Source of the DNA: Trachythela sp. YZ-2020
Lineage: Eukaryota > Cnidaria > Anthozoa > Malacalcyonacea > Clavulariidae
Assembly: GCA_016169945.1 (NCBI GenBank)
Contig: JADLSH010000198.1
Location: forward strand, 682,001-746,000
Length of the DNA: 64,000 nucleotides
Reading direction: 5' to 3'
Part shown: in pieces, positions 11,000 through 22,400 of the stretch
Layout: every line of letters starts with the position of its first letter
How positions within the stretch are numbered: the stretch's first letter is position 1
Made by a program: the position numbers and the translations under genes
Notes under the pieces: generated by a model
The model's input: the letters and a program-made list of their open reading frames with translations, nothing else
Told to the model about the DNA's origin: nothing
Database searches by the model: none

Positions 11000-11590
11000 G
11001 GTGATACCTATATAATGTATATATATAATGTCCGCATATGTATTCACCGCCGTCGGCCGCTACCAACGCAATTAAGTGTCACTTTATCAAACTTGATAAA
11101 CTTTTGCTCTTGGCCCCACCAAACGCGGGACCGCAATCTTCAGATTTCACATATATATTCACTGGCGTTGACCGCTACCAACGCAAAGGTCACTTTGGCC
11201 AACTGTATAAACTTTTGTCAGTTTGACGTTTGCTCTTGGCCCCTACCAAGCGAAAGGAAACAACTGTTTTCACACATATATCTTTACTGCCGTTGGCCTC
11301 GTGACCCTTTGTCAAACTTGATAAACTTGTGACGTTTGCTCTTGGCCCCTACCAAGCGAAGGGAAGCAATATATTTCCACACATATATCTTCACTGTTGT
11401 TGGCCGCCACCAACGCAAATGTTACTTTGCCAAAATTTATAAACTGTTGGCGTTTGCTCTTGGACCCTACCAAGCGATGGAACTCGATTTACACATGTGG
11501 TCACGATACATATATACAGTATGTATCCGTTGACGGTGGCCTCTACCAACACGAGCGTCACGTATTCAGTCAAACTTTATAAACTTTTGA
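11000..11590. repeat. Tandem repeat, about 115-bp unit, roughly five copies
   Basis: Each unit holds CTTGGCCCCTACCAAGCGAA, a CACATATAT tract, then GGCCGCTACCAACGCAA and TTTGTCAAACTTGATAAAC. Units differ by substitutions and small indels. The open frames across it are a by-product of the repetition. It lies in the interval that would be the intron of the DIRS Gag. Confidence 0.75.
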
Positions 11591-11840
11591 CTCCTGTCAA
11601 GCACATGCGGGCGACACTAAGTACGGTAAACCAATCTGTAAATCCGGTTTTCTATTGAACTTCCCACTTTTCGACCAGCATACTGCAAATATGGTCGTAG
11701 GCTTGGTCAACGTATAAAATACGAGCGAAAAGATCTAAAATATGTAATCCTAACTCAATTACAAGTAAAACGGACACGCCTAGTCGCTGAATTCGGCTAT
11801 TAGGGATTAAGTAAACCCACCGTCCTTGACCCAAACAATT

Positions 11841-12148
11841 CGGAAAATTCACAGTCTCTCAAACTCGTCTTGTTTTATTCCTATTTTGAATTTCCAAATG
11901 ACATCATTCTTGGGAAATTGTTTTTTTCCTTTATTTTCTTAATTTGTCGGCCGGCCGCCATGTTCTTAGCCAGTGCGGTAACGAGAGGCATTCACCCCCC
12001 CGAACAAGATGGCGGCCGATATTTTCGGAAAATAACCGGCATAAGAGACCCTTGTTACTTTCTTTATAACGGTTTACCTTGACTGAAGTTGTGATTAACA
12101 ACATTAAATAGTTAACTCGAATTTTTGCGGTATTTTTACGTCTAAAAA
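11841..12148. repeat. 305-bp interspersed repeat, copy 1
   Basis: Nearly identical to 14163-14472 in the same orientation, starting GGAAAATTCACAGTCTCTC and ending GTATTTTTACGTCTAAAAATG. It contains an ATGGCGGCCG segment and GGCCGGCCGCCATG, which are inverted with respect to each other. Probably a dispersed non-autonomous element. No coding function supported. Confidence 0.8.
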
Positions 12149-12199
12149 TGCACGAAAAAGACACTTATGTGCCTAACAAAAGTCAATAACATAATACCT

Positions 12200-12335
12200 C
12201 AACAGGCTGGTCTTGTGGCTGAACCAGTGGAGGTTCGACGTGATCGGCATCTGCTTCGACTGGTGGCGCTGCAGGGTTCTCCTCGTTAACCAGTAACACC
12301 ACCTGGACGTTATTTTGCGGAACTTGATCTGCCAT
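12200..12335 (-). pseudogene. Candidate DIRS Gag first exon
   Basis: Minus-strand ATG at 12335, about 20 bases inside the 5' terminal repeat, opens a frame beginning MADQVPQNNVQVV and rich in Pro, Glu and Val, ending at a donor-like GAG|GTATTATG near 12199. Its position directly inside the terminal repeat and the matching acceptor at 9904 suggest the Gag start. The intervening 2.3 kb is now filled with repeats. This is inference. A stop follows soon if no splice occurs. Confidence 0.45.
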
Positions 12336-12356
12336 AGCTTTACTGTGCAGAGCGTT

Positions 12357-12430
12357 TAACAAACTGATCCAAAGTCACTGAGCTTCCTTACTTAAATAGC
12401 CATGTTACGCATGATTACACTTTGAATAGA
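12357..12430 (-). repeat. Terminal direct repeat of the DIRS-like element (5' copy)
   Basis: Matches 3838-3915 in the same orientation with only a few differences. It marks the upstream end of the minus-strand element. Confidence 0.75.
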
Positions 12431-12659
12431 AGGTCGAACGTATATCAGTGTAAAAACAAGATTTTAGCGTATGTAATTGGCGGAAACAGACAATTTTGAG
12501 TGTTATATTCGACGAGGTATTAGTAAAGTCCGGGGGATATGTTCAGCGTTATCTCTGGGTTATAAAATTAAGCCAATAGTAGGCTATGTAGTTGTATATT
12601 TTAAAACCGTTTAGAAAATGCGATTCTATTCAATCCGGAGAGGATTTGTGGAAATGAGT

Positions 12660-13045
12660 TTAAAGCCTCTTACAGACGAGCAAGTTTTCTATGACAAGTT
12701 TTTATATGACAAGTTTTATTTGCTCGTTCGCAAGAGATTTTATGATAGTACACTTGTTCAAAAGCTAACATGCTAGCTTTTGAACAAGTGTACTTGTCAT
12801 AGAAAAAATTGCCAAAGTAAAAATTCGCTCGTCTGTATGGGTCAACAAGGAAAACTTGTCAAAGTAATTTGAGCACTTAGGTACGGTTGGTCAGCAATCT
12901 ATTGTTGTATTAGCTATCATGGCGGTCAGAAAACCATAAATTTGTCATAGAAAATTTGTTGTACGTACACACGCGCAATTGGCAAATAGAACTTGTCATA
13001 TAAAAACTTGTCATAGAAAACTTGCTCGTCTGTAAGAGGTTTTAG
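12660..13045. mobile_element. Foldback MITE
   Basis: Inverted ends: AAAGCCTCTTACAGACGAGC on the left and its complement before TTTTAGACTCC on the right. The interior repeats CTATGACAAGTTTT several times in both orientations. A nested perfect palindrome (TACACTTGTTCAAAAGCTA and complement) lies at 12751-12803. From 12431 to 12659 and 13046 to 13550 I see no gene. Confidence 0.75.
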
Positions 13046-13550
13046 ACTCCACGAGAAGATCGTAAAGGTTGCTGTAATTTTACTCTAAAATTTACTGATA
13101 ACACATTTGTCTTGATACGACGGTAAAATATAAACGTTGCAAATAAGCTTGTGTATCTGACAGAAAATCCTACAGATTTACATATACTAACTTTTAGTCA
13201 CCGATTTTTAAATTTCTCACCAAATATCATTCATTAAGATTGTTGAGAAATACGAACGTTTTCGTAGTAATACAAAGGAAGAATTCGAACGCCGTAAATA
13301 ACTATTGCTGTAGTTCAGAGTATATCTACAATGTACATAAAATTCAGAGAAAGGAATTTTTCGGAAAAAAAACAATGGTCCTACCTTGCAATCGCCGACT
13401 GTACATTTCTACTATTCTGAAAGTGTATGTTTATTCGTGTAAACTGGAATGATAACTCAATTGACGAAGTCCTTCGAAGTCCTATGATTGGTTGAAGCCG
13501 TCGCGCGGGAAAATCATCTTTCAAAAAGACTAGCTAAGGACGGTTTGGTG

Positions 13551-14085
13551 GAAAACGCGGACTGCGGACTGCAGATTTATAGAAAATATTTTCGGTTGGG
13601 ATGTGGGAGCAATATTGTCGCTTTTGTCACGAAGCCTGCGGTGCAGCCGCTTCGTGTTTCATATTGTTTGAAATAGGAAGCGTTTGCATCCCAGATTACT
13701 TGGCTGAAGATGGCAGGGCTGGGCTTCCGTACTTAACTAATCAACATTTAATAATTCTAGCAGTTTCTTGTCATGATTCGTGAATTATTTTTTCTGTGCT
13801 TTCATAAACTTGTATAAGAGTGCTGTGCTTTATAAGCGTTGTTTACTGTGTGTATTATATAATATAATATAATATCGTATTATTCATAAACGTCGAGATG
13901 GGCATGCGCAGTAGTGCGACAATATTGCTCCCACAACCCAACTGCAAAATATTTTCTATAAATAAAGAGTCCGCAGTCCGCAGTCCGCAGTCCGCAGTCC
14001 GCAGTCCGCAGTCCGCAGTCCGCAGTCCGCAGTCCGCAGTCCGCAGTCCGCAGTCCGCAGTCCGCAGTCCGCAGTCCGCATAGTT
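13551..14085. repeat. Inverted repeat ending in a 7-bp tandem array
   Basis: A roughly 65-bp segment at 13556-13620 (GCGGACTGCGGACTG ... ATTGTCGC) reappears inverted at 13917-13985. The outer end of the right arm runs into a perfect array of about 15 copies of CAGTCCG (13971-14080), while the left arm has only two. The array is open in all frames because 7 is not a multiple of 3, giving artificial repeated peptides. Likely replication-slippage expansion at one end of a foldback element. Confidence 0.8.
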
Positions 14086-14162
14086 TCGACACACAGAGGT
14101 CTCACTTCAGGCAAAATAAGTAACCGGCCGCTATTCTGTCTGATGATGACTTTAAAATAGAG

Positions 14163-14472
14163 TGGAAAATTCACAGTCTCTCAAACTCGTCTTGTTTTAT
14201 TCCTATTTTGAATTTCCAAATGACATCATTCTTGGGAAATTGTTTTTTTCCTTTATTTTCTTAATTTGTCGGCCGGCCGCCATGTTCTTAGCCAGTGCGG
14301 TAACGAGAGGCATTCACCCCCCCGAACAAGATGGCGGCCGATATTTTCGGAAAATAACCGGCATAAGAGACCCTTGTTACTTTCTTTATAACGGTTTACC
14401 TTGACTGAAGTTGTGATTAACAACATTAAATAGTTAACTCGAATTTTTGCGGTATTTTTACGTCTAAAAATG
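14163..14472. repeat. 305-bp interspersed repeat, copy 2
   Basis: Second copy of the repeat at 11841-12148, same orientation. The following 14473-15026 has no recognisable gene or repeat structure. Confidence 0.8.
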
Positions 14473-15026
14473 CCCTCCAATTTGAATGTTTTCGGGGGGG
14501 GTGAGAGCCTCTCCTTTGCGCACTGGCTAAGCATCGGTTACGCTCAAAACATTAGGATTTGATACACAGTGAAACCTCTGTGGTATAGTGTCTACTCTGT
14601 GGTTTCGAGGAGTGAGAAAAATTCAGTCGAAAGTTTGTTTTTGAGCAAAAATTTGTAAGAAAAACACATTTTCCATGGAAGGACTGCAATGATTGGGATT
14701 CAAACCTGGTTTTCCAATTAGTTCTGACTGTTTTACATCTATATGCAGCAAAAAGTGAGGAGTACTAGTTTTACTTTTTTTGTATTTTGAAAAAAATGAT
14801 GAAAGTTTGGACGTGCCGAAGGAAACTTCGCTCTTCAACTAAATAAAAATATACTATAAAACAGTTTGACAGTCCCAAAACTTATTTTTTACTAAACCCC
14901 AGGTATTGTTATTTATCCTCAGCTTTTAGTCCTTGTTTTATTCCTTCTAAAATTAACGTGAGTAAATTGACGTTTTTCAAGTGTTGTAATTTTCGGCAAT
15001 TCGGCATCGCATCTTGTTGGCCATTT

Positions 15027-17126
15027 AGTCTAGGACCTGTAAAGGAGTTTGTATGCATTTCATTTAGGACAGATTATCTCAACTGTTTTAGGGTAAAATG
15101 ACCATGGCGGTCAACATGGCATATGTGCCAAAACCCGAATCCGGGGCGAAAGTCCTGAAAATGACCACGCCCAGAAACGGCACTGTCAGCATAGCTCTAA
15201 ATCCTGAACCGCCAAAGCTACAGCCTTTTTGAATTGCTTATAGTGTTTAGAATGGTTGCTTTTATGGGTGGTCACTGGAGGGTGAAATTTGTTTAGGTAT
15301 CATATTTTACAAGAAAATGACTATGCACCATCCCAGGTCAACTGCTAATTATGCATCAAATTACTCATTCACCTGGCAAAGTCTATGTTTTCTTATTTCC
15401 CAAACATTTTTGTCATAGGATGAAAAAATATGCTTATTTTAATATAATTATTATAAATTTCATAAGGAATGATATTGTTTTGTTGAGATATAACACATTT
15501 CATTTCACTTAACCCCCGCCAGAACACGATTTCAGCCATATTTTGCCGATTTGTTTGCTTTTTATCGCCGAGCCTCGCAAGTATCATCCAAATGTTCTAC
15601 TTTAACACAATGCTAGTTGACTAAAGAATAATTCAACCAAGTTTCGTCGGGTTTTGGAGTAGTGCCATGTATTTTATATTCGATTTTGTGTCCTTCGACA
15701 TTTCCTCAATTATGTAGCCATTGCAATGTCTCGCAGCTTCTCTGCCCGATAAATGCCACTTCTTCGTACACATCTGTATTTATATTACAGTATCCAAAAT
15801 AATTGATTGTAGAATAGTCCCAATCGAAAATTACTCCCATTACTCCCATTTGGGAGTGAAAACCTTCCTCGTTCATCAAGAACGAGAATCTAAAACAACA
15901 GGTTCAAAATAATTTGAAAGTCTCTCGCAATCTTCACGAAAACTCCTCGTGGGCAACATTACAGGGAAACATTTTCACGAATACGTTTGGTGGTGCAAAA
16001 AGATTGCGTAAATCTCTGGTTTCTTTTTTATAGCTAAAGGAAACCAGAAAAATACAAAATTACGCGAATATTTGTTTATTTTGTCATAAAACATATAAAC
16101 AGTTAAACACACGAACTTTACTTTGGGAGTTTGGGTTGCTGTGATCGCGAACAAACGTATTCGTGAAAATGTTGCCCCCCCCCTGTAATGTTGCCCACGA
16201 GCGGTTTTCGTGAAGATTGCGCGAGACTTTCAAATTATTTTGAATCTTTTGTTTTAGATTCTCGTTCTTGATGAACGAGGGAAGGTTTTTCACTCCCAAA
16301 TGGGAGTAATGGGAGTAATTTTCGATTGGGACTATTCTACAATCAATTATTTTTGGATACTGTAATATAAATACAGATGTGTACGAAGAAGTGGCATTTA
16401 TCGGGCAGAGAAGCTGCGAGACATTGCAATGGCTACATAATTGAGGAAATGTCGAAGGACACAAAATCGAATATAAAATACATGGCACTACTCCAAAACC
16501 CGACGAAACTTGGTTGAATTATTCTTTAGTCAACTAGCATTGTGTTAAAGTAGAACATTTGGATGATACTTGCGAGGCTCGGCGATAAAAAGCAAACAAA
16601 TCGGCAAAATATGGCTGAAATCGTGTTCTGGCGGGGGGTAAGTGAAATGAAATGTGTTATATCTCAACAAAAAAATATCATTCCTTATGAAATTTATAAT
16701 AATTATATTAAAATAAGCATATTTTTTCATCCTATGACAAAAATGTTTGGGAAATAAGAAAACATAGACTTTGCCAGGTGAATGAGTAATTTGATGCATA
16801 ATTAGCAGTTGACCTGGGATGGTGCATAGTCATTTTCTTGTAAAATATGATACCTAGACAAATTTCACCCTCCAGTGACTACCCATAAAAGCAAGCATTC
16901 TAAACACTATAAGCAATTCAAAAAGGCTGTAGCTTTGGCGGTTCAGGATTTAGAGCTATGCCAACAGTGCCATTTCTGGGCGTGGTCATTTTCAGGACTT
17001 TCGCCCCGGATTCGGGTTTTGGCACATATGCCATGTTGACCGCCATGGTCATTTTACCCTAAAACAGTTGAGATAATCTGTCCTAAATGAAATGCATACA
17101 AACTCCTTTACAGGTCCTAGACTAAT
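15027..17126. mobile_element. 2.1-kb foldback element with roughly 960-bp arms
   Basis: Ends AGTCTAGGACCTGTAAAGG and its complement. The left arm (15027 to about 15995) and right arm (about 16155 to 17126) are nearly identical inverted copies around a spacer of roughly 160 bp. Each arm contains a segment that reads about 64 codons in one direction (LGDKKQTNRQNMAEIVFWRG), identical in both arms but with no known domain. No transposase. Very long arms and no genes fit a non-autonomous foldback element. The superfamily is unresolved because I found no clear target duplication. Confidence 0.85.
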
Positions 17127-17923
17127 TAATAATAATGATTTTTTTACTTATTAAATTACGTTTCTGCATGCTTGAATGTACATTATAAAAAGCGCTAATG
17201 CTTTTTCTAAATAAAGGATGGTATAATATCCCCGAACTCTTTCTAGGAAGCCCAAAACCACAAAAAAATACGGTTTTTTGCTCGATTTTCGTTTTGTTTG
17301 CGTTATATGTCTGCAGTAAAACAATTTTTGCATATTTTATGTGCCTGGTTTGAAAGTACTGTTGTCCTACTATGCTCTTAGATAAAAATTAAAAGCATCA
17401 AAAGAAGGAAAAGTGATGAACCTGTATCGATTTTCAACCTGTATTTTTCGACAAAATTTTGTAAAAGCAATTTTCCCGATTTTCAAAGATTTTCATATTC
17501 GTTTTTCTTGATTTTTCTTCATCAACCCCGGATGTCTAACCCCGGATGTCTAGCCTGAAATCCCCAACTTCATTAATGAGCAGTATGTCGGGTACGTCGG
17601 GTAGCTCGGTACATAACTAACATAAATAAAACTGTTGTCGAAATTCAAAATATATCATTGCTCACAGGACTCAGGAGTTTTCATATCAGTTTTTTAATCT
17701 TGTACTTATCCTTGCATTCTTCACAATACTATTAACAAGATCTTTTTGGATGCCACGAAAAGAGTTTGAAAGTGTGCCTAATTATTCTTTGATGGTTTCA
17801 TGCACATTTTGTTACCAAAAAGGGTAAAACACGTGCTTAACACGTGTTTGGTAAAAATAATCCAATTTGGTAAATACCGCTGACAAAATCTGGTCACACT
17901 GTAGCCGCTAGTTAGCTAGTTTT
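17127..17923. other. Gene-free stretch
   Basis: AT-rich DNA with a short direct repeat (CCCCGGATGTCTA, twice at 17525-17552). No coding signal. Confidence 0.5.
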
Positions 17924-18162
17924 CACTTGTTTCCATCTATCAAACTGACGTTACGCAATTTTCCCGAATTTCAAAGATTTTCTTAATTCGTTTTTCTTGA
18001 TTTTTCCTCATTAATTTGGTTAGGGTTAGGTTAGGGTAATTAGGTTTAGGGTTAGGTTTTGGGTTAGGGTAGGTTTTAGGGTTAAGGTCAGTTACAAAGT
18101 TTTTAACTTTACTTCAAAGTTGAAAAATGACGTAACGTCAGTTTGGTAGATGGAAACAAGTG
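17924..18162. mobile_element. MITE with telomere-like interior, upstream of C2CD5
   Basis: Ends CACTTGTTTCCATCTA and its complement TAGATGGAAACAAGTG, followed inward by AAACTGACGTTACG and complement. The interior at about 18018-18092 is degenerate TTAGGG-type repeat (GGTTAGGGTTAGG and variants). It ends about 140 bp before the C2CD5 start codon. Confidence 0.8.
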
Positions 18163-18299
18163 GCGACCAATCTAAACATGGAGTCAACTTTCATGGTGGT
18201 TTCAAAGTTGAAACAATTCTTTGATGTTATTTCTAGCAAATATTGTAAATACAAGCTCGTATCATAAAACAAGATTATTGCTATAATTTAAAGTACATA
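18163..18299 (+). promoter_or_regulatory. C2CD5: C2CD5 5' flank / probable 5' UTR
   Basis: The 137 bases between the MITE and the start codon contain no upstream in-frame ATG of note and no clear TATA box. The true transcription start cannot be read from sequence. It may lie in this stretch or in the MITE itself. Confidence 0.3.
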
Positions 18300-18389
18300 A
18301 TGCCCGGCAAAGTCAAGGTACGAATTGTATCAGCCAGAGGATTGCCTGTTATGGACCGTTCCAGTGACTTGGCTGATGCGTTTGCAGAG
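18300..18389 (+). CDS. C2CD5: C2CD5 exon 1 (start, residues 1-30)
   Basis: Begins MPGKVKVRIVSARGLPVMDR, matching the start of animal C2CD5/CDP138, a C2-domain protein involved in insulin-stimulated GLUT4 vesicle insertion at the plasma membrane in vertebrates. Asp19 and Asp26 occupy the first Ca2+-binding loop of the C2 domain. The ATG is the family start. The donor is GAG|GTAGGA, phase 0. The same protein continues through eleven more exons on this strand, all with consistent phases. Confidence 0.93.
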
Positions 18390-19737
18390 GTAGGACGTTA
18401 AATTTAAATCTACTTTATTTCGAGATAAAATCTAGATTACCATATACAGTCTATTAGTAGGAAATATATTTACTTGAGGTATTACAGGATCAAACAACCT
18501 GAAATAGATAACAAGAACTTTGACGTTTCTAGCTAAGGCCCTTCGTCTGGAAGTTATATATGGACTATCGACAAACAGATTAGGGCCCATGTCCATATGC
18601 AAAAGTTGGCACTCAAATTAACAGCAAATTGGCCACTCAGCCTCAGGTTTTTACCCCCCCCCCCTCCTCCTGTATTGTTGTGAGGAAGAGAAACCAAAAT
18701 TTGAAAGTTCTAAATTTCAGCAGTGAAAAATATAAAATGTCAGATTGTTGCTTGTTGTTCATGAATTGTGCAAGACAAAAACTTTAATAGCTTTGACCAG
18801 AACCCCTTCCCTCGTATTAACGTGTGGTGCAAGTGTAGGTAGTGTTTTAAGAAATACTGCTGTTGTGGATCAATCTACCTGAAATATACAATGATAACTT
18901 CGAAGTTTCAAGCAAAGGCCCTTTGTCTGGAAGTTAATAGTCTAATTGTTGACGGTCCATTAATACTAAGCTCTAATACAATGACCAATTATTTAAACAG
19001 ATCACATCACTGGCATCATTTTAAGTACATAGGCATACTACCAAAGACAATATTTAATAGGCTGGTCTGACATCGCACAAAATTACATTTAATCATAAAT
19101 AGTTGAATATATACTCAATTCCAATATGTCATTCAATAATGATGAATCCCATGCATTCACATTTGTTATATGACTATATGCTATTGAAATTTTTTGTTCA
19201 AGGCCCTTCACCACTGACTGGCCTATAATTAAGTCCAGATATAGTATAGGTCAGAGGCCTTTCGCTCGAAACCAGTGGTGTAGGAAGATATTTGAATTTA
19301 GGGGGGCTGAAACATAGGGGGGGGGGGGTTGGGCGCATGCTCCCTCAGGAAAATTTAAAAAATTGAGACTCAGAAATGCCATTTCCTGCACCTTCTGGCA
19401 CCGAATTGAAGAACTTGGACAGGAAAATTGCTGGGAAAAATTTGTTTCATAATCAGTTTTGGTGGTTTGGATGACTTGGTGCCCAGGGCCAATATATATA
19501 ATCGCCAGTAAATTAAGCATAATTGAACTACCTGCATATTTTCATATTTTCAAATATAGTTTGTATTCCCACAAGGCTACTGATGTGTTAAACTTATTTA
19601 AAACTATGATTATTCCCATCATTCATTTAGCGCTCATATTGTACATTTGACTATTGTCTGTGACAACCTTAATTGAAATAGCTGTATATATACATTTTCA
19701 ATAGGAACGTCTTAAATTTGTTTTGGTTTACATGTAG
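18390..19737 (+). other. C2CD5: C2CD5 intron 1 with Penelope-like remnants
   Basis: Two related fragments at about 18487-18560 and 18867-18950 each begin GGATCAA...ACCTGAAAT and hold a degraded hammerhead-like core on the minus strand (CCAGACGAAGGGCC...TAGAAACG in the first). They match the repeat at 29211-29345. Both have A where CUGANGA needs U, so they are probably dead. A G-rich hAT-like end (about 19263-19330) is also present. No other gene. Confidence 0.5.
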
Positions 19738-19824
19738 GTAAAGTTGGGAAACACAGTATACAAAACTGAAGTGTGTAAAAAGTCCTTAAACCCTACTTGG
19801 AATTCTGACTGGTACAGGTTTGAA
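19738..19824 (+). CDS. C2CD5: C2CD5 exon 2 (residues 31-59)
   Basis: 29 codons, phase 0 on both sides (acceptor CATGTAG|, donor GAA|GTAAGT). Encodes C2 beta strands including KSLNPTWNSDWYRFE, a strongly conserved C2 signature. Confidence 0.95.
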
Positions 19825-19982
19825 GTAAGTGAAAGCATTTGAAGAATGATGGGATACCGTATTTACTCGTTGAAACGCCACCTCGATTATGCGATGCCCT
19901 CAACACACTTATGCACAACAAGGACCGAGGTGCTTAATTAGACAGAATTAATTAGACTAATTCACTATTTTGATAGCCTGTG

Positions 19983-20492
19983 CAGGCCTTAAAATATCGG
20001 TCGGTCACGGACATTGTCAGACCCATTCGTGAAATTGTCCGACGTAGAGCCGAAAGCACCGGACATTCTGTCCGACCCAAGTGAAACTGAGGTTTACTGT
20101 TTGTCCGACCTGATTGTATTATGGATTGGATATTATGGACTGACATCCATTGTCCAAGTCTTAACGACGGATTTAAGGCGAGAAAAGCAATCAATTATCC
20201 AGCGTTCTGCAAGCCGTGTACACATTTTTTTCAAAGTGGCAAGGAAGTTAGTTTTGGCTTGGAAATAAGTATGAATGACAGTTATGACACAACTTATTCA
20301 ATATCGGCACAACATTTACTGTTCAAAATTTAATTAATACATTGTGCTGATATTAATTTGTGTCATTTTTACTTATTTCCGAGCCAAACTGAACTCAAGG
20401 TCGTCGGACATCATCATACATATGTCCGACCCAAACTCAAAGTCATCGGACATTTTGTCAGACGACTATACCGACCGATATTTTAAAGCCTG
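19983..20492. mobile_element. 510-bp MITE family, copy 2
   Basis: Second copy of the element at 2558-3072, ending in inverted CAGGCCTTAAAATATCGGTC / complement. It is flanked by an exact 6-bp duplication CCTGTG (19977-19982 and 20493-20498). Sits in C2CD5 intron 2. Confidence 0.88.
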
Positions 20493-21836
20493 CCTGTGTA
20501 CAGCTTAAAGGTGATGTAAAGTCCCGATGTAAACAAACCGGCAACGTCCGTTTGTTTACATTTTAAACATGCTATATTTAAAAAATTATGATGTGTTCTG
20601 GTTTGCTATGCTTTAAATAAATACAGATTTGAATTTCTGATTTAGAAGATGTCAAATTTTAGTTGAAAAATGCAAAATTTGGGCATTGTTTACATTGCGG
20701 GACCCCCCATAGCACATGCGCAGAATGGACTTTACATGGTATTTAAGGGGACCTTAAGGTGTTTAGACCATTCTGATTGTGTCTGAACCTTGTTGAAAAT
20801 TATGACATCATAAAATTTAAAAGTTAAAGGGATATGGCAATAACAATTTAGTTTTTATCTCATTTGAAAGAACTTTTAAAATTATATATAAGTCTCCCTT
20901 ACCGATTTTTCGTATTTTGTTTAGTTCTTGAAATATTTTGACTTAAAACAATGAGCTGTCCGCCATCTTGGATAATTTTTGGTCTCATTAACAGTGGTTT
21001 TAGTGACATCACAAGCAGGGTTAGCCATATAAAACTACTCCTATAGGTGACCATGCAAATAACAATTAGTAGATGTTTAAAAAGTTGTCAGTCAATTTGT
21101 TATTTGAAATAGTGACCGAAGTATAATTTTGGGCTCATAATGACCATTGGGATGGCTTACACTGTCTGTCTTAAAACCCTGTACGTGTGCTACGCCAAAG
21201 ATGTAAGATTTTTCTTGGCTGAAGAATTCAATTTGATCATAATAATAGACAATTCCAATTAATAAATTGAGAAAAATTAGCAGTGAAAAATTCTAGATTA
21301 GGTTTAAAATATTTTCCTGCCTGAATGTGGAAAATGCAATTTCAGCTCTATGTTTCACTTTGTTTTTTAATATAGTGGTATGTAATAGGCCGAAATTATA
21401 TTGACGTGGTTGGTTTGACGATCTGTCTTATAGCGTGATCTATACTGGCTAGAGTTCAGAAACAAACCATACCATCTTGGTTTTGCTGTGAAAATCCGCT
21501 CACTGGCGCCGCAGGGCGCACATTAGGGGGGGGGGACGGTATGAGGGGTGTTACTGATTGTGTCTTTATGATGTTGAAGGTTACGTTTTGACATCCTTCA
21601 TAAAACTAACATTAAGCTTTTTGGCAAAGTAACAATCGCTGAAGCATGAAGCACATTTTGGACACCCCCCTAAACAATTTTGGGGGGTATTTCCTGTTAT
21701 AGCGGCCCACTGTTTGTTTAATCTAAAAATACAATATTTGAATATCTCGTAACATGTGATTTCACCACTTATTTTAACTTTGTCAAGTAGATTAATTCTA
21801 GACATAGTGACTAGTGAGTGATGATCGTAACCATGT
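20493..21836 (+). other. C2CD5: C2CD5 intron 2, middle part
   Basis: No gene. A hAT-like end (GCAGGGCGCACATTAGG plus a G run) at about 21507-21535 repeats the motif of 2152-2180. The remainder is plain AT-rich intron. Confidence 0.5.
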
Positions 21837-22234
21837 CTAAAGGCCGGGATCCACGTACGCACGCACGCACGCATTTTTGGAAAAGTCGTGAAATTTAAAT
21901 TGTTTAAAACTTGACGGCCGCACAGAAAGTAGAATACAGTTCTACTGTCATACGTACAAAAAGTTAGCCGCGACGGTCAAGATTAGCGATCATTTTCGAG
22001 TCACAGAGCACTTGCACGTACGGCCAGCGCGGCCGATTTTGCGCATGCTCTGTGACTCGAAAATGATCGCTAATCTTGACCGTCGCGGCTAACTTTTTGT
22101 ACGTATGACTGTAGAACTGTATTCTACTTTCTGTGCGGCCGTCAAGTTTTTAACCAATCAAATTTCACGAAAGTATAAACACATACGTGCGTGCAATTGT
22201 GCGTACGTACGTGCAAGTGGAGCCTGGCCTTTAA
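21837..22234. mobile_element. Palindromic MITE, full copy
   Basis: About 400 bp, nearly symmetrical. Left AAGGCCGGGATCCACGTACG and right CGTACGTGCAAGTGGAGCCTGGCCTT are inverted. Inner arms contain GTCGCGGCTAACTTTTTG and complement. The right half recurs at 1-150. Borders CTAA and TTAA suggest a TTAA target with one changed base. Confidence 0.85.
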
Positions 22235-22237
22235 CCC

Positions 22238-22400
22238 TTTAAGGCCCGTTTACATTATACGCTCAAAATTTGGCACGACACGGATAAAATTGGTGCCCGT
22301 ACGTGCGAAGACTAGTATTTAGATGGTCTTCGCACGGGTAAATTAGGTATGGGTGCCAATTTCATCCGTGCCGTGCCAAATTTTGAGCGTAGTGTAACAG
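22238..22400. mobile_element. Small foldback MITE adjacent to the previous one
   Basis: Arms at about 22244-22305 and 22335-22398 carry CGCTCAAAATTTGGCACG and complement around a core GTGCGAAGAC. Abuts the preceding MITE, so one probably inserted beside the other. Confidence 0.75.

Larger units (their letters stand above)
3838..12430 (-). mobile_element. DIRS-like tyrosine-recombinase retroelement, heavily interrupted
   Basis: A minus-strand retroelement read from 12430 down to 3838. In order it has a terminal repeat, a Gag-like start, a second Gag exon with a CCHC knuckle, RT with YIDD, RNase H and a tyrosine recombinase. This order and the recombinase in place of an integrase define the DIRS order. 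A roughly 75-bp sequence is directly repeated at the two ends (3838-3915 and 12357-12430). Coding is broken by a LINE (6280-8097), a Penelope-like fragment (about 8180-8330), a SINE (about 4700-4930), several MITEs and frameshifts, so it is a fossil. Direct rather than inverted terminal repeats would fit a PAT/Ngaro-like arrangement, which I infer and have not proved. Confidence 0.8.

Noticed and set aside
11000..11590. Overlapping frames on both strands
   Set aside because: Produced by a roughly 115-bp tandem repeat. Frames shift between units and no protein family is visible.
13880..14174. Long open frames reading repeated ADCGLRT peptides in both strands
   Set aside because: They arise from a 7-bp tandem array, which is open in every frame. 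No start, domain or conservation supports a gene.
16084..16488. 134-residue minus-strand frame
   Set aside because: Lies in the arm and spacer of a gene-free foldback. Its partner in the other arm is shorter and interrupted.
18018..18092. A chromosome telomere
   Set aside because: The TTAGGG-like units are degenerate, under 80 bp, internal to a MITE and followed by a host gene.
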